Source of the DNA: JAGOSP01 sp964428075
GTDB lineage: Bacteria; Patescibacteriota; Minisyncoccia; Moranbacterales; UBA1568
DNA: 12,012 nt
Reading direction: 5' to 3'
Assembly: GCA_964428075.1 (NCBI GenBank)
Contig: CAYRWQ010000024.1
Span: 1-12,012 of the forward strand
Part shown: positions 1-6,215 of the stretch, piece by piece
Numbering within the stretch: the stretch's first letter is position 1
Layout of the letters: each line of letters opens with the position of its first letter
Position numbers and translations under genes: made by a program
The notes under the pieces: model-generated
The model's input: only the letters and a program-made list of their open reading frames with translations
Databases searched by the model: none
What the model was told of the DNA's origin: nothing

Positions 1-57
1 ACAGTGTTACCCCAGAGCATACCAACTGTCACCCCTATCTGTTAACTGTACAAATGG

Positions 58-86
58 TTGACAAAGATTTTATTTTTTGATAGAAT
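58..86 (+). promoter_or_regulatory. Sigma-70 type promoter of the DEAD-box helicase gene
   Basis: TTGACA at 58-63 is a perfect -35 box, and TAGAAT at 81-86 is a near-perfect -10 box, with a spacer of exactly 17 bases. This is the best promoter match in the window. Transcription would start near 93, leaving an untranslated leader of about 118 bases before the helicase. I recognise nothing in the 57 bases upstream. Confidence 0.75.
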
Positions 87-139
87 AGTTCTCTTATCTG
101 GTTTCTTTCCTTTGGGGGTATGTGGGGATGCGAAAAGGG

Positions 140-193
140 CTTGGGTAGGAGTAATCCATGGTGCTATCCTAGCATGAAAGGATAATACCCGAG
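140..193 (+). promoter_or_regulatory. Structured 5' leader of the helicase mRNA with alternative hairpins
   Basis: An outer stem pairs CTTGGGTA (140-147) with TACCCGAG (186-193), with one G-U pair. Inside it, TGCTA (162-166) pairs with TAGCA (170-174) around a 3-base loop. An alternative pairs TATCCT (165-170) with AGGATA (179-184) around 8 bases. The two inner stems share bases 165-170 and cannot form together. A small GGA/TCC hairpin (148-150 with 155-157) would cover part of the AGGAG at 147-151. I match it to no known riboswitch. Helicases of this family are often cold-induced through long leaders, so a temperature-responsive switch is a reasonable but unproven reading. Confidence 0.45.
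158..172 (+). CDS. Possible four-codon leader peptide (MVLS)
   Basis: ATG at 158 is preceded by AGGAG at 147-151 with a 6-base gap, one of the best-placed ribosome binding sites in the window. The frame reads Met-Val-Leu-Ser and stops at TAG 170-172. It lies inside the alternative hairpins of the leader, so a ribosome here would melt them. The helicase start at 211 has only a poor binding site. The frame is not continuous with the helicase (offset of 53 bases). It may be a regulatory mini-ORF or simply chance. Confidence 0.3.
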   Translation: MVLS

Positions 194-210
194 CAATTAA
201 GTAGAACATT

Positions 211-1443
211 ATGTTTCGAAAGACGTTTGAGAAGCGGCACTCGCGTGAATTACGCCAGGTGTCAGGGAGAAATTATGTTGGTCGGAGGAACCAGAGTGGT
301 ATTCGGGCAGGCAGTAATCGAAAGAAGACCGTACGGATTGATCCGGCACTGTTTGTTCGTAAGGCGATTGTTACTACCAAAGCGGAAGCCTTTGATCCGC
401 AGCATCGTTTTGTAGATTTTCGTATCGATCCGAAGATCAAAGTGAATATTGAGCGTCGCGGATATATCCATCCGACACCGATTCAAGATGGAGCCATTCC
501 GGTCATACTTGAACATCGTGATGTGATTGGTATGGCGAGTACCGGAACAGGCAAGACCGCCGCATTCTTGATTCCGCTTTTGCACAAAGTGCTACACAGC
601 AGGGCTGAGAAAACGTTGATCATCGTGCCGACTCGTGAGCTGGCCAATCAGATCGATGTCGAGTTTCGGGATTTTTCTCGAGGACTCGGTATTCAGTCGG
701 CCGTGTGTATTGGTGGAGCGCATATCTATCCCCAGATCAAGCGTTTACAGCAGAATCCGAATTTTGTTATTGGAACACCTGGTCGTCTGAAGGATTTGGT
801 TGAACGAAAGAATCTGGATCTCTCACCATTCAATACCGTGGTACTCGATGAGGTTGACCGGATGCTTGACATGGGCTTTATCCATGACATGAAATACCTG
901 CTTTCGCTTCTTAAGGAACCGCGGCAGACACTTTTTTTCTCAGCGACTTTGCCACGTGAGATTGCTGATTTGGCGAAGAAATTCCTGAAAGATCCGATTA
1001 CTATCCGTATTGAATCCCGTGCGACTTCGGAGAACGTTGAACAGGATATTATCGTAGTGAAGAATCGTGATCAGAAAATCGAAACGCTGCATGAGTTGTT
1101 CCTCAAGGAAGGTTTTGAGAAGGTTCTCGTGTTCTGCCGAACCAAACATGGCGCGGATCGTTTGTCGAAGACTTTACGCGAGCGCGGATTCAAGACGGAT
1201 GCGTTGCATGGGGATAAATCTCAAAGTCAGCGCGAGCGTGCGCTCCGCCAGTTTGAGAAAGATGAACTGAAAGTGCTGGTAGCGACTGATGTCGCTGCTC
1301 GCGGCCTGGATATCAATGATGTCACACACGTGATCAACTATGATGTACCGGAGACCTATGAGGATTATATTCACCGTATCGGACGTACTGGTCGAGCGGG
1401 AAAGACGGGCAGTGCGTTGACTTTTATCGAAGAGTACGTATAA
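211..1443 (+). CDS. DEAD-box ATP-dependent RNA helicase (DEVD variant)
   Basis: This is a cytoplasmic ATP-driven RNA-unwinding enzyme of superfamily 2, of the kind used in ribosome assembly, mRNA turnover or cold adaptation. Of 410 residues, the first 60 or so are basic and look disordered. The Q motif with GYIHPTPIQ lies at 84-92, Walker A ASTGTGKT at 109-116, PTRELA at 140-145, TPGR at 189-192, motif II DEVD at 213-216, and motif III SAT at 244-246. The second RecA domain has LVFCRTK at 306-312, ATDVAARGLDI at 358-368 and HRIGRTGR at 388-395. The protein stops shortly after motif VI, so it lacks the long RNA-binding tail of DeaD/CsdA and resembles a minimal RhlE-type core. Motif II has Val in place of Ala (DEVD), but the catalytic Asp-Glu pair is intact. 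The start at 211 has only a weak ribosome binding site. The family is certain, the exact substrate is not. Confidence 0.95.
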   Translation: MFRKTFEKRHSRELRQVSGRNYVGRRNQSGIRAGSNRKKTVRIDPALFVRKAIVTTKAEAFDPQHRFVDFRIDPKIKVNIERRGYIHPTPIQDGAIPVILEHRDVIGMASTGTGKTAAFLIPLLHKVLHSRAEKTLIIVPTRELANQIDVEFRDFSRGLGIQSAVCIGGAHIYPQIKRLQQNPNFVIGTPGRLKDLVERKNLDLSPFNTVVLDEVDRMLDMGFIHDMKYLLSLLKEPRQTLFFSATLPREIADLAKKFLKDPITIRIESRATSENVEQDIIVVKNRDQKIETLHELFLKEGFEKVLVFCRTKHGADRLSKTLRERGFKTDALHGDKSQSQRERALRQFEKDELKVLVATDVAARGLDINDVTHVINYDVPETYEDYIHRIGRTGRAGKTGSALTFIEEYV

Positions 1444-1564
1444 AAACAGGAAGAGATGGTCTGCGGAAGAGTCTATACCATGAACGATGGTGATTGTTTG
1501 CGGTGGTAATTTGAGGCGCGCAGTCTTTTTCTGTGGCAGGAGAGATGAGGGTGGAATCTGATTT

Positions 1565-1631
1565 CCCCCTCTTTTCTTCTCTGAAACGAGGGGGGGGGTA
1601 TCGGTCGCATGGGTCCCGATGCCCTTTTTTT
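1565..1631 (+). terminator. Rho-independent terminator after the helicase, with an accessory hairpin
   Basis: A 9-bp stem pairs GGGTATCGG (1596-1604) with CCGATGCCC (1616-1624), including one T-G pair, around an 11-base loop. It is followed by seven T residues (1625-1631), a textbook intrinsic terminator. Just upstream, CCCCCTC (1565-1571) can pair with GAGGGGG (1588-1594) around a 16-base loop, and the two stems can coexist. It separates the helicase transcript from the sigma-factor gene. Confidence 0.8.
1590..1598 (+). repeat. Nine-G homopolymer between helicase and sigma gene
   Basis: A run of nine G residues sits in the arm between the accessory hairpin and the main terminator stem. Such tracts are prone to slippage in replication and in sequencing. 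The number of G residues decides how the two stems share bases. Confidence 0.8.
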
Positions 1632-1718
1632 GATACTGTTTTGAGATCCTTGTCAATCGTATCAGATTGAAGATTGTGCGTTATCATGAGAGTGACATTG
1701 CTTTTTCGAATTTGTGTT

Positions 1719-2801
1719 ATGTCCATGAGACATTCGATAGCTCAAGCATTGGAACACTCCCTTGGGATGTTGGTGGTGACTGACAATACCGGGATTGTGG
1801 CGTATGCCAATGAAGGATCCGAAAGGCGTACGGGGTATTCCGTTGCTGAGACGATTGGAAAAAAACCGGGTCATTTGTGGGGTGGGCGTATGTCGCGTAC
1901 TTTTTATGACGCATTATGGAAGGAACTTGGACGGTTGCGTCCGGTTGTGGCTGATATCGAGAATACTCGGAAGGACGGGCGAATATACGGAGAGCGGATA
2001 CATATTGCACCGATCATCGGTTTGGACACGCACAAACGGCTTTTTATTGCCGCACAGCCATTCCATTTGGAAGGTGAAGGAGCGATGGAACGTTTTGGAG
2101 CGGATTTTCAACAGGTGTTTGGGGTGGGACACCAGATGTCTGAGACTCGGTTTTTAGCTTGGGTAGATCGTTGGTTTCTCGGGGGGAAAGAAACTATTGG
2201 GTTGCACCGTGTACCGGAAAGGCTCGCGGTGAATTTTATTGAGGCCGAATTGCTTGATCCGGTACGCGAACGTTTTGCAGCGCGTGAAGAGGATCGATTA
2301 TTGGTTGTGGCGGCTCAGGCCGATGTTCGGGCATTTCATTCCCTCTATGTAAAATATGAGCCTCGTATCAAGCATTATTTTATACGGCATTTGGGGTCTT
2401 CTTGTGATACGGTGGACGACTTAACTCAGGAGACCTTCTATCGAGCACTCATCCATTTGTCGAGATTTACGGCCACAAATGCTTCGTATGGCACCTATCT
2501 TTTGCGGGTGGCACATAATCTGTTGGTGAATCATTATCGGAAAAAGCAAGTGATCGACCTGTTTGATCATCCGACATGTGAGGAGGCGGTTCATGCCCCG
2601 TTCCCCCTTCTGTCATGGTCTGAACGCGTACTTGATTCACCAGCTTTACGGGAGTCAGAACGACAAATACTGTCGATGAAGTACCAGGAGGGATTTTCGG
2701 TGCGGGAGATTGCCGTGATACTTTTTCTTTCAGAGAATGCGGTCAAATTGAGACTTTCTCGAGCGCGTCGACGTTTAAGGGGACTGTTTTCGGGTGCATG
2801 A
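1719..2801 (+). CDS. PAS-domain sigma-70 family (ECF-type) RNA polymerase sigma factor
   Basis: The predicted cytoplasmic one-component regulator couples a sensor to a sigma factor. Numbering from 1719 (360 residues), a PAS domain covers about 8-115. It shows LVVTDNTG near 18-25, YANEGSERRTGY at 29-40 and RKDGRIYGE at 84-92. Residues 126-190 match nothing I know. Sigma region 2 spans about 201-275, with DDLTQETFYRAL at 233-244 (the core-binding helix) and YLLRVAHNLLVNHYRK at 260-275. Region 4 spans about 310-357, with the helix-turn-helix FSVREIAVILFLSENAVKLRLSRA; region 3 is absent, as in ECF sigmas. The start is uncertain: TTG 1674 and ATG 1686, 1719 and 1725 are all in frame, and none has a clear ribosome binding site. 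I chose 1719 because the PAS fold begins just after it. The PAS fusion is unusual, and no membrane anti-sigma gene lies beside it. Both domain calls are strong; signal and targets are unknown. Confidence 0.88.
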   Translation: MSMRHSIAQALEHSLGMLVVTDNTGIVAYANEGSERRTGYSVAETIGKKPGHLWGGRMSRTFYDALWKELGRLRPVVADIENTRKDGRIYGERIHIAPIIGLDTHKRLFIAAQPFHLEGEGAMERFGADFQQVFGVGHQMSETRFLAWVDRWFLGGKETIGLHRVPERLAVNFIEAELLDPVRERFAAREEDRLLVVAAQADVRAFHSLYVKYEPRIKHYFIRHLGSSCDTVDDLTQETFYRALIHLSRFTATNASYGTYLLRVAHNLLVNHYRKKQVIDLFDHPTCEEAVHAPFPLLSWSERVLDSPALRESERQILSMKYQEGFSVREIAVILFLSENAVKLRLSRARRRLRGLFSGA

Positions 2802-2816
2802 CACCTTTTGGTGTTT
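2801..2816 (+). terminator. Small hairpin at the sigma gene stop codon
   Basis: ACACC (2801-2805) pairs perfectly with GGTGT (2810-2814) around TTTT, and only a short T stretch follows. It begins at the last base of the TGA stop. The stem is short for an intrinsic terminator, so it may be only a weak stop or an mRNA end structure. Confidence 0.25.
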
Positions 2817-2848
2817 CGTGTGTTTATATTGAGTGTGACTCGGTCGAG

Positions 2849-2877
2849 TTGGTTCTTGCTTGGTCGTGTGAGATACT
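2849..2877 (+). promoter_or_regulatory. Candidate promoter of the nrdD operon
   Basis: TTGGTT at 2849-2854 and GATACT at 2872-2877 are separated by 17 bases, and a TG one base before the -10 box gives an extended -10 element. Transcription would start near 2884, leaving about 160 bases of leader before nrdD. The leader begins purine-rich (2878-2910). I see no paired NrdR-box-like palindrome in it and no recognisable riboswitch. Confidence 0.35.
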
Positions 2878-3043
2878 AGAGAAAGAGAAAGCAGAAGCAG
2901 AGAGAGCAGCCCAATCCTGTTTTGTGGTTTTGGTACGTACAAACAAGTCTTTAACTTACGCAATGCAAAAAGAGGTGAGTGCAAACGTGGCCGGTGTGTT
3001 TAAGGTGGTTTAGTATCGTAAATAGCTCTAACAAAATACGGGT

Positions 3044-5194
3044 ATGCCAGTGTACAAGATTCAGAAGCGCAACGGTTCGATTGTTGATTTCAAGTTGGAA
3101 AAAATCGAAGAAGCCTTGAGTCGCGCAGCACGGGCAACCGGGAAACACGATGAGATTGTGGCACACGTGTTGGCAACCGATGTGCTGGTACGAATCGAGG
3201 AGGAGTTTACAGATAAGATTCCGACGGTTGAGGAGGTGCAAGATATCGTTGAGGATATGTTGATTCAATATGGTTATGCCGAGACCGCCAAAGCCTATAT
3301 CTTGTATCGGGAAAAGAGGAGGGAGGTACGTGAAGAGAAGAACGTGGTAGTGGAAGTCGAACGAGCGATTCGCGAGTATCTGGAGAAACTCGACTGGCGG
3401 GTGAGCGCGAATTCAAATCAGGGATACTCGCTCGGTGGAATGATCTTGAATACGGCCGGCAGTGTTATTGCGAATTATTGGCTCTCGCATATTTACCCCA
3501 AGGCGGTAGGCGACGCGCACCGGAACGGTGATTATCATATTCATGATTTGGATATGTTTTCTGGGTATTGCGCCGGATGGAGCCTTCGTGTGCTTTTGGA
3601 AGAGGGATTTAACGGTGTACCGAATAAAATCGAATCCGCCGCGCCGAAACATCTCTCATCGGCTGTATCACAAATGGTGAATTTTCTTGGAACACTCCAG
3701 AATGAGTGGGCGGGCGCACAGGCTTTTTCGAGTTTCGATACCTATCTTGCACCTTTCGTGAAGAAGTACGAACTCGAATTACGTAAGGATATTCGTCGGT
3801 ACCACATGACCTTTGCTTCCAAGACCAAAAAAGAAAAGTATGTGGCTGACAAGGTGTACGAATATGTCCATCAGAATATCCAGTCTTTCGTCTTTAACCT
3901 CAATATCCCTTCTCGCTGGGGGACGCAGACCCCGTTCACCAATATCACACTCGACTGGGATGTGCCTGAAGATATGCGTGAAAAACGGCTCTTGCTCGGC
4001 GGTGAGCCATTCGCATATACGTTCGGGGAATTACAGCCTGAGATGGATATCATTAATCGGGCTTTTATCGACGTGATGTCGTGTGGCGATGCAAAAGGTC
4101 GGACATTTACTTTTCCGATTCCAACTTACAACATTACCAAGGATTTTGAGTGGGGGGATGCGAAGAACTTGCCTCTCTTTGAGATGACCGCCAAGTACGG
4201 GACGCCGTATTTTCAGAATTTCGTGAATTCTGAATTGAATCCGAGTGATGTACGATCGATGTGTTGCCGATTGCAGCTTGACCTGCGGGAACTGCGGAAG
4301 CGTGGTGGCGGGCTGTTCGGTTCGGCCGAGATGACCGGATCGATTGGGGTTGTGACTATTAATGCAGCTCGTCTTGGGTATTTGTATCGTGGAGATCGGG
4401 AAAAATTCTATCAGCGTCTCGCGTACTTGATGGATTTGGCCAAGATATCGCTTGAGATCAAACGAGAGGAAATTCAGAAATGGATCGATCGAGGGCTCTT
4501 TCCCTATACCAAGCGTTATCTCGGGTATCTCCGGAACCATTTTTCCACGATCGGTGTGAACGGTATCAACGAAGCGATACGGAATTTCACCGATAACCAG
4601 GAACATATCGCGACTCCGAAAGGACAGTTACTAGCGAACGAAATACTTGATTTTATGCGTGAGCGTATCAAGGATTACCAAGAAGAAACGAATAATCATT
4701 ACAACTTAGAGGCGACGCCTGCCGAGGGAACGACTTATCGTTTTGCGAAGGAAGATCAGAAGCGTTTTCCGGACATCATTCAGGCTGGGACAGCGGAGGC
4801 TCCGTATTATACGAACTCTTCCCAAGTGCCAGTAGAGTACAGTGATGACATTTTCGAAGTGCTTGAGTTACAGGATGATCTCCAGCGAAAATATACTGGT
4901 GGCACAGTACTGCATTGCTATATGCACGAGAAAATCAGTTCAGGGGAGGTTTGTCGCAGTCTGGTGCGTTCTATTCTTTCCAATTTCCGTTTGCCGTACA
5001 TTACCATCACGCCGACCTTCTCTATCTGTCCAAAACATGGCTATCTGAAGGGAGAGTGGGATTATTGTCCGACCTGTGATCGGGAGCTTGGTATTGAGGA
5101 GGGAGAGCGTTTTGATATGCAGACACGGCAAAAATACGCGAGTAGTCGGGTAGCGACCATTCGGACGAGCGAGCAAAAAGAAAAGGGAGTATAA
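3044..5194 (+). CDS. nrdD: Anaerobic (class III) ribonucleoside-triphosphate reductase, large part, lacking the glycyl-radical tail
   Basis: NrdD reduces ribonucleoside triphosphates to deoxy forms in the cytoplasm using a glycyl radical, so it needs anaerobic conditions. The 716-residue chain opens with an ATP-cone allosteric domain (about 1-95, KIQKRNGSIVDF at 5-16). The ten-stranded barrel follows, with the candidate active cysteines in YCAGW (Cys176) and MCCRL (Cys407/408), and GLFGSAEMTGSIG at 423-435. A zinc-ribbon-like stretch has Cys662, His665, Cys675 and Cys678. In family members as I know them, the chain continues from this ribbon into an RVxGY glycyl-radical loop. Here it runs through about 38 charged residues and stops, with no such loop. 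The missing piece is the next gene, in another reading frame and separated by in-frame stops. The start has only a weak GGG binding site. The family is certain. Confidence 0.95.
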   Translation: MPVYKIQKRNGSIVDFKLEKIEEALSRAARATGKHDEIVAHVLATDVLVRIEEEFTDKIPTVEEVQDIVEDMLIQYGYAETAKAYILYREKRREVREEKNVVVEVERAIREYLEKLDWRVSANSNQGYSLGGMILNTAGSVIANYWLSHIYPKAVGDAHRNGDYHIHDLDMFSGYCAGWSLRVLLEEGFNGVPNKIESAAPKHLSSAVSQMVNFLGTLQNEWAGAQAFSSFDTYLAPFVKKYELELRKDIRRYHMTFASKTKKEKYVADKVYEYVHQNIQSFVFNLNIPSRWGTQTPFTNITLDWDVPEDMREKRLLLGGEPFAYTFGELQPEMDIINRAFIDVMSCGDAKGRTFTFPIPTYNITKDFEWGDAKNLPLFEMTAKYGTPYFQNFVNSELNPSDVRSMCCRLQLDLRELRKRGGGLFGSAEMTGSIGVVTINAARLGYLYRGDREKFYQRLAYLMDLAKISLEIKREEIQKWIDRGLFPYTKRYLGYLRNHFSTIGVNGINEAIRNFTDNQEHIATPKGQLLANEILDFMRERIKDYQEETNNHYNLEATPAEGTTYRFAKEDQKRFPDIIQAGTAEAPYYTNSSQVPVEYSDDIFEVLELQDDLQRKYTGGTVLHCYMHEKISSGEVCRSLVRSILSNFRLPYITITPTFSICPKHGYLKGEWDYCPTCDRELGIEEGERFDMQTRQKYASSRVATIRTSEQKEKGV

Positions 5195-5232
5195 TAAAAA
5201 TCATATCGTTTAATTGTTGAAGACAAAAGAGT

Positions 5233-5421
5233 ATGACAGAGAAAACACAATTGGTCGAGCGTACTCGCTGTGAAGTTTGGACTCGGGTGATTGGGTATCA
5301 TCGACCAGTCTCCCATTTCAATATTGGAAAAAAATCCGAGCATTATTCACGAAAGCACTTTACGGAAACCGTAGCTGCTAATCATGCTTTTTGTCAGCAG
5401 TACGCGGAGTCATCGTGTTAG
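5233..5421 (+). CDS. Detached glycyl-radical domain of anaerobic ribonucleotide reductase (62 aa)
   Basis: This small protein carries what NrdD normally has at its own C-terminus. RCEVWTRVIGYHRPVS at 12-27 holds the predicted radical Gly21, and FNIGKKSEH follows at 29-37. Cys13 may complete the zinc site begun in the large chain. I infer that it docks into the NrdD barrel so that Gly21 sits near the active cysteines, and that NrdG abstracts a hydrogen from Gly21. GAAGA at 5219-5223, 9 bases before the ATG, is an acceptable ribosome binding site. The gene lies 38 bases after nrdD and 7 before nrdG, so the three are probably one operon. A simple frameshift is unlikely: nrdD stops at 5192-5194 and this frame is closed upstream by TGA at 5218-5220. 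Similar small C-terminal ORFs may be annotated beside other nrdD genes, but I cannot verify that here. Confidence 0.85.
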   Translation: MTEKTQLVERTRCEVWTRVIGYHRPVSHFNIGKKSEHYSRKHFTETVAANHAFCQQYAESSC

Positions 5422-5428
5422 GTATTAT

Positions 5429-6136
5429 ATGCTGTTAAGCGGTGTTACCAAATTGACACTTTTGGACTTTCCGGAAAAGACGGCGTGTATCGTTTTCACC
5501 GCTGGGTGTAGTTTTCGTTGTGGTTATTGCCATAATCCCGAGTTCGTCTTGCCTGAACAAATTAAGAAGATTGAAAAGGGATTTATCCCCGAAGAGACTT
5601 TCTTGCGTTTTTTGAAGCGGCGACAGGGCTTGCTGGAGGGCGTGGTCATTACGGGTGGGGAGCCAACCTTACATCCTGATCTAGAAGACTTCATTGTGAA
5701 AATTCGCGCACTGGGGTACGCGGTCAAGCTTGATACAAATGGTAATCGGCCAGTTGTGTTGCGACAACTGATTGAAAAAGGACTCGTGCAGTATGTCGCC
5801 ATGGATTTCAAGACGAGTTTTGATCGGTATCGTACACTCTCAGGTTTAGGTGTAGACGCTCAGGCGATTGCGGAGAGCTTTCATTTCTTGAAAGAAGGTA
5901 TCGTGCCGTACGAATTTCGTACAACTTTGGTGCGAGAAATACACACGGAAGACGTATTGGATACCATGAGACAGTCATTGCGTGGAGCTTCGCGATACTT
6001 CCTACAATCTTTTCGGAATGAAATCGTACTGGATCCGAAATTTGAAACTCTGAGCGCATTTTCAAAATCCGAGATGGAGTCTCTGGCCGAGTATTTCGCC
6101 GATGCTGTCGGGGAGGTGGGTATTCGAGAATCCTAG
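5429..6136 (+). CDS. nrdG: Anaerobic ribonucleotide reductase activating protein (radical SAM activase)
   Basis: NrdG uses a [4Fe-4S] cluster and S-adenosylmethionine to make the glycyl radical on the reductase. The radical-SAM signature CSFRCGYC gives cluster ligands Cys27, Cys31 and Cys34, numbered from 5429. TGGEPT at 75-80 is the SAM-binding GGE-type motif, and LDTNGN follows at 101-106. The length of 235 residues fits the family. An in-frame ATG at 5384 would add 15 residues and overlap the glycyl-radical gene. I prefer 5429 because the conserved N-terminus (SGVTKLTLLDFPEK) begins there and a TAGGT lies just upstream. Its target here is presumably the separate 62-residue subunit. The last 60 residues are less typical, but nothing looks broken. 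Confidence 0.93.
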   Translation: MLLSGVTKLTLLDFPEKTACIVFTAGCSFRCGYCHNPEFVLPEQIKKIEKGFIPEETFLRFLKRRQGLLEGVVITGGEPTLHPDLEDFIVKIRALGYAVKLDTNGNRPVVLRQLIEKGLVQYVAMDFKTSFDRYRTLSGLGVDAQAIAESFHFLKEGIVPYEFRTTLVREIHTEDVLDTMRQSLRGASRYFLQSFRNEIVLDPKFETLSAFSKSEMESLAEYFADAVGEVGIRES

Positions 6137-6150
6137 GGATACAGGTGCGC

Positions 6151-6190
6151 TTGGGACACCCTTTTCCTATCGTTGGGAACACCGTATAAT
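6151..6190 (+). promoter_or_regulatory. -10 box with two upstream direct repeats before the PIF1-like helicase
   Basis: TATAAT at 6185-6190 is a perfect -10 box, but the 17-base-spaced -35 position (6162-6167, TTTTCC) is poor. Two near-identical direct repeats, TTGGGACACC at 6151-6160 and TTGGGAACACC at 6173-6183, lie 22 bases apart, about two helical turns. The second abuts the -10 box. This could be an activator or repressor site compensating for the weak -35. AGGAGG at 6191-6196 follows directly. Confidence 0.35.
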
Positions 6191-6215
6191 AGGAGGTTAT
6201 TTTTTTTGGCGTTGT

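Noticed and set aside
1174..1656. 160-codon - strand frame over the helicase 3' end and terminator
   Set aside because: It runs antisense through conserved helicase motifs V and VI and the terminator, and its protein has no family resemblance.
1692..1720. GTGACA-17-TGTTAT promoter that would make the sigma mRNA leaderless at 1725
   Set aside because: Spacing is ideal, but both boxes deviate from consensus and it overlaps alternative in-frame starts, so it is not strong enough for a feature.
2798..3013. 71-codon + strand frame starting at the ATGA overlap with the sigma stop
   Set aside because: The overlap is tempting (an anti-sigma position), but the product has no membrane segment, no known motif and odd composition. 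Its region also contains the likely nrdD promoter, so it is probably chance.
2884..3043. NrdR boxes or cobalamin riboswitch in the nrdD leader
   Set aside because: I found no paired palindromic NrdR-like boxes. The leader is short for a cobalamin riboswitch, and no conserved box is visible.
5190..5195. TATAAT at the end of nrdD as a promoter for the small glycyl-radical gene
   Set aside because: No -35-like sequence occurs at 16-18 bases upstream, and the short spacing to the next gene suits a shared operon.
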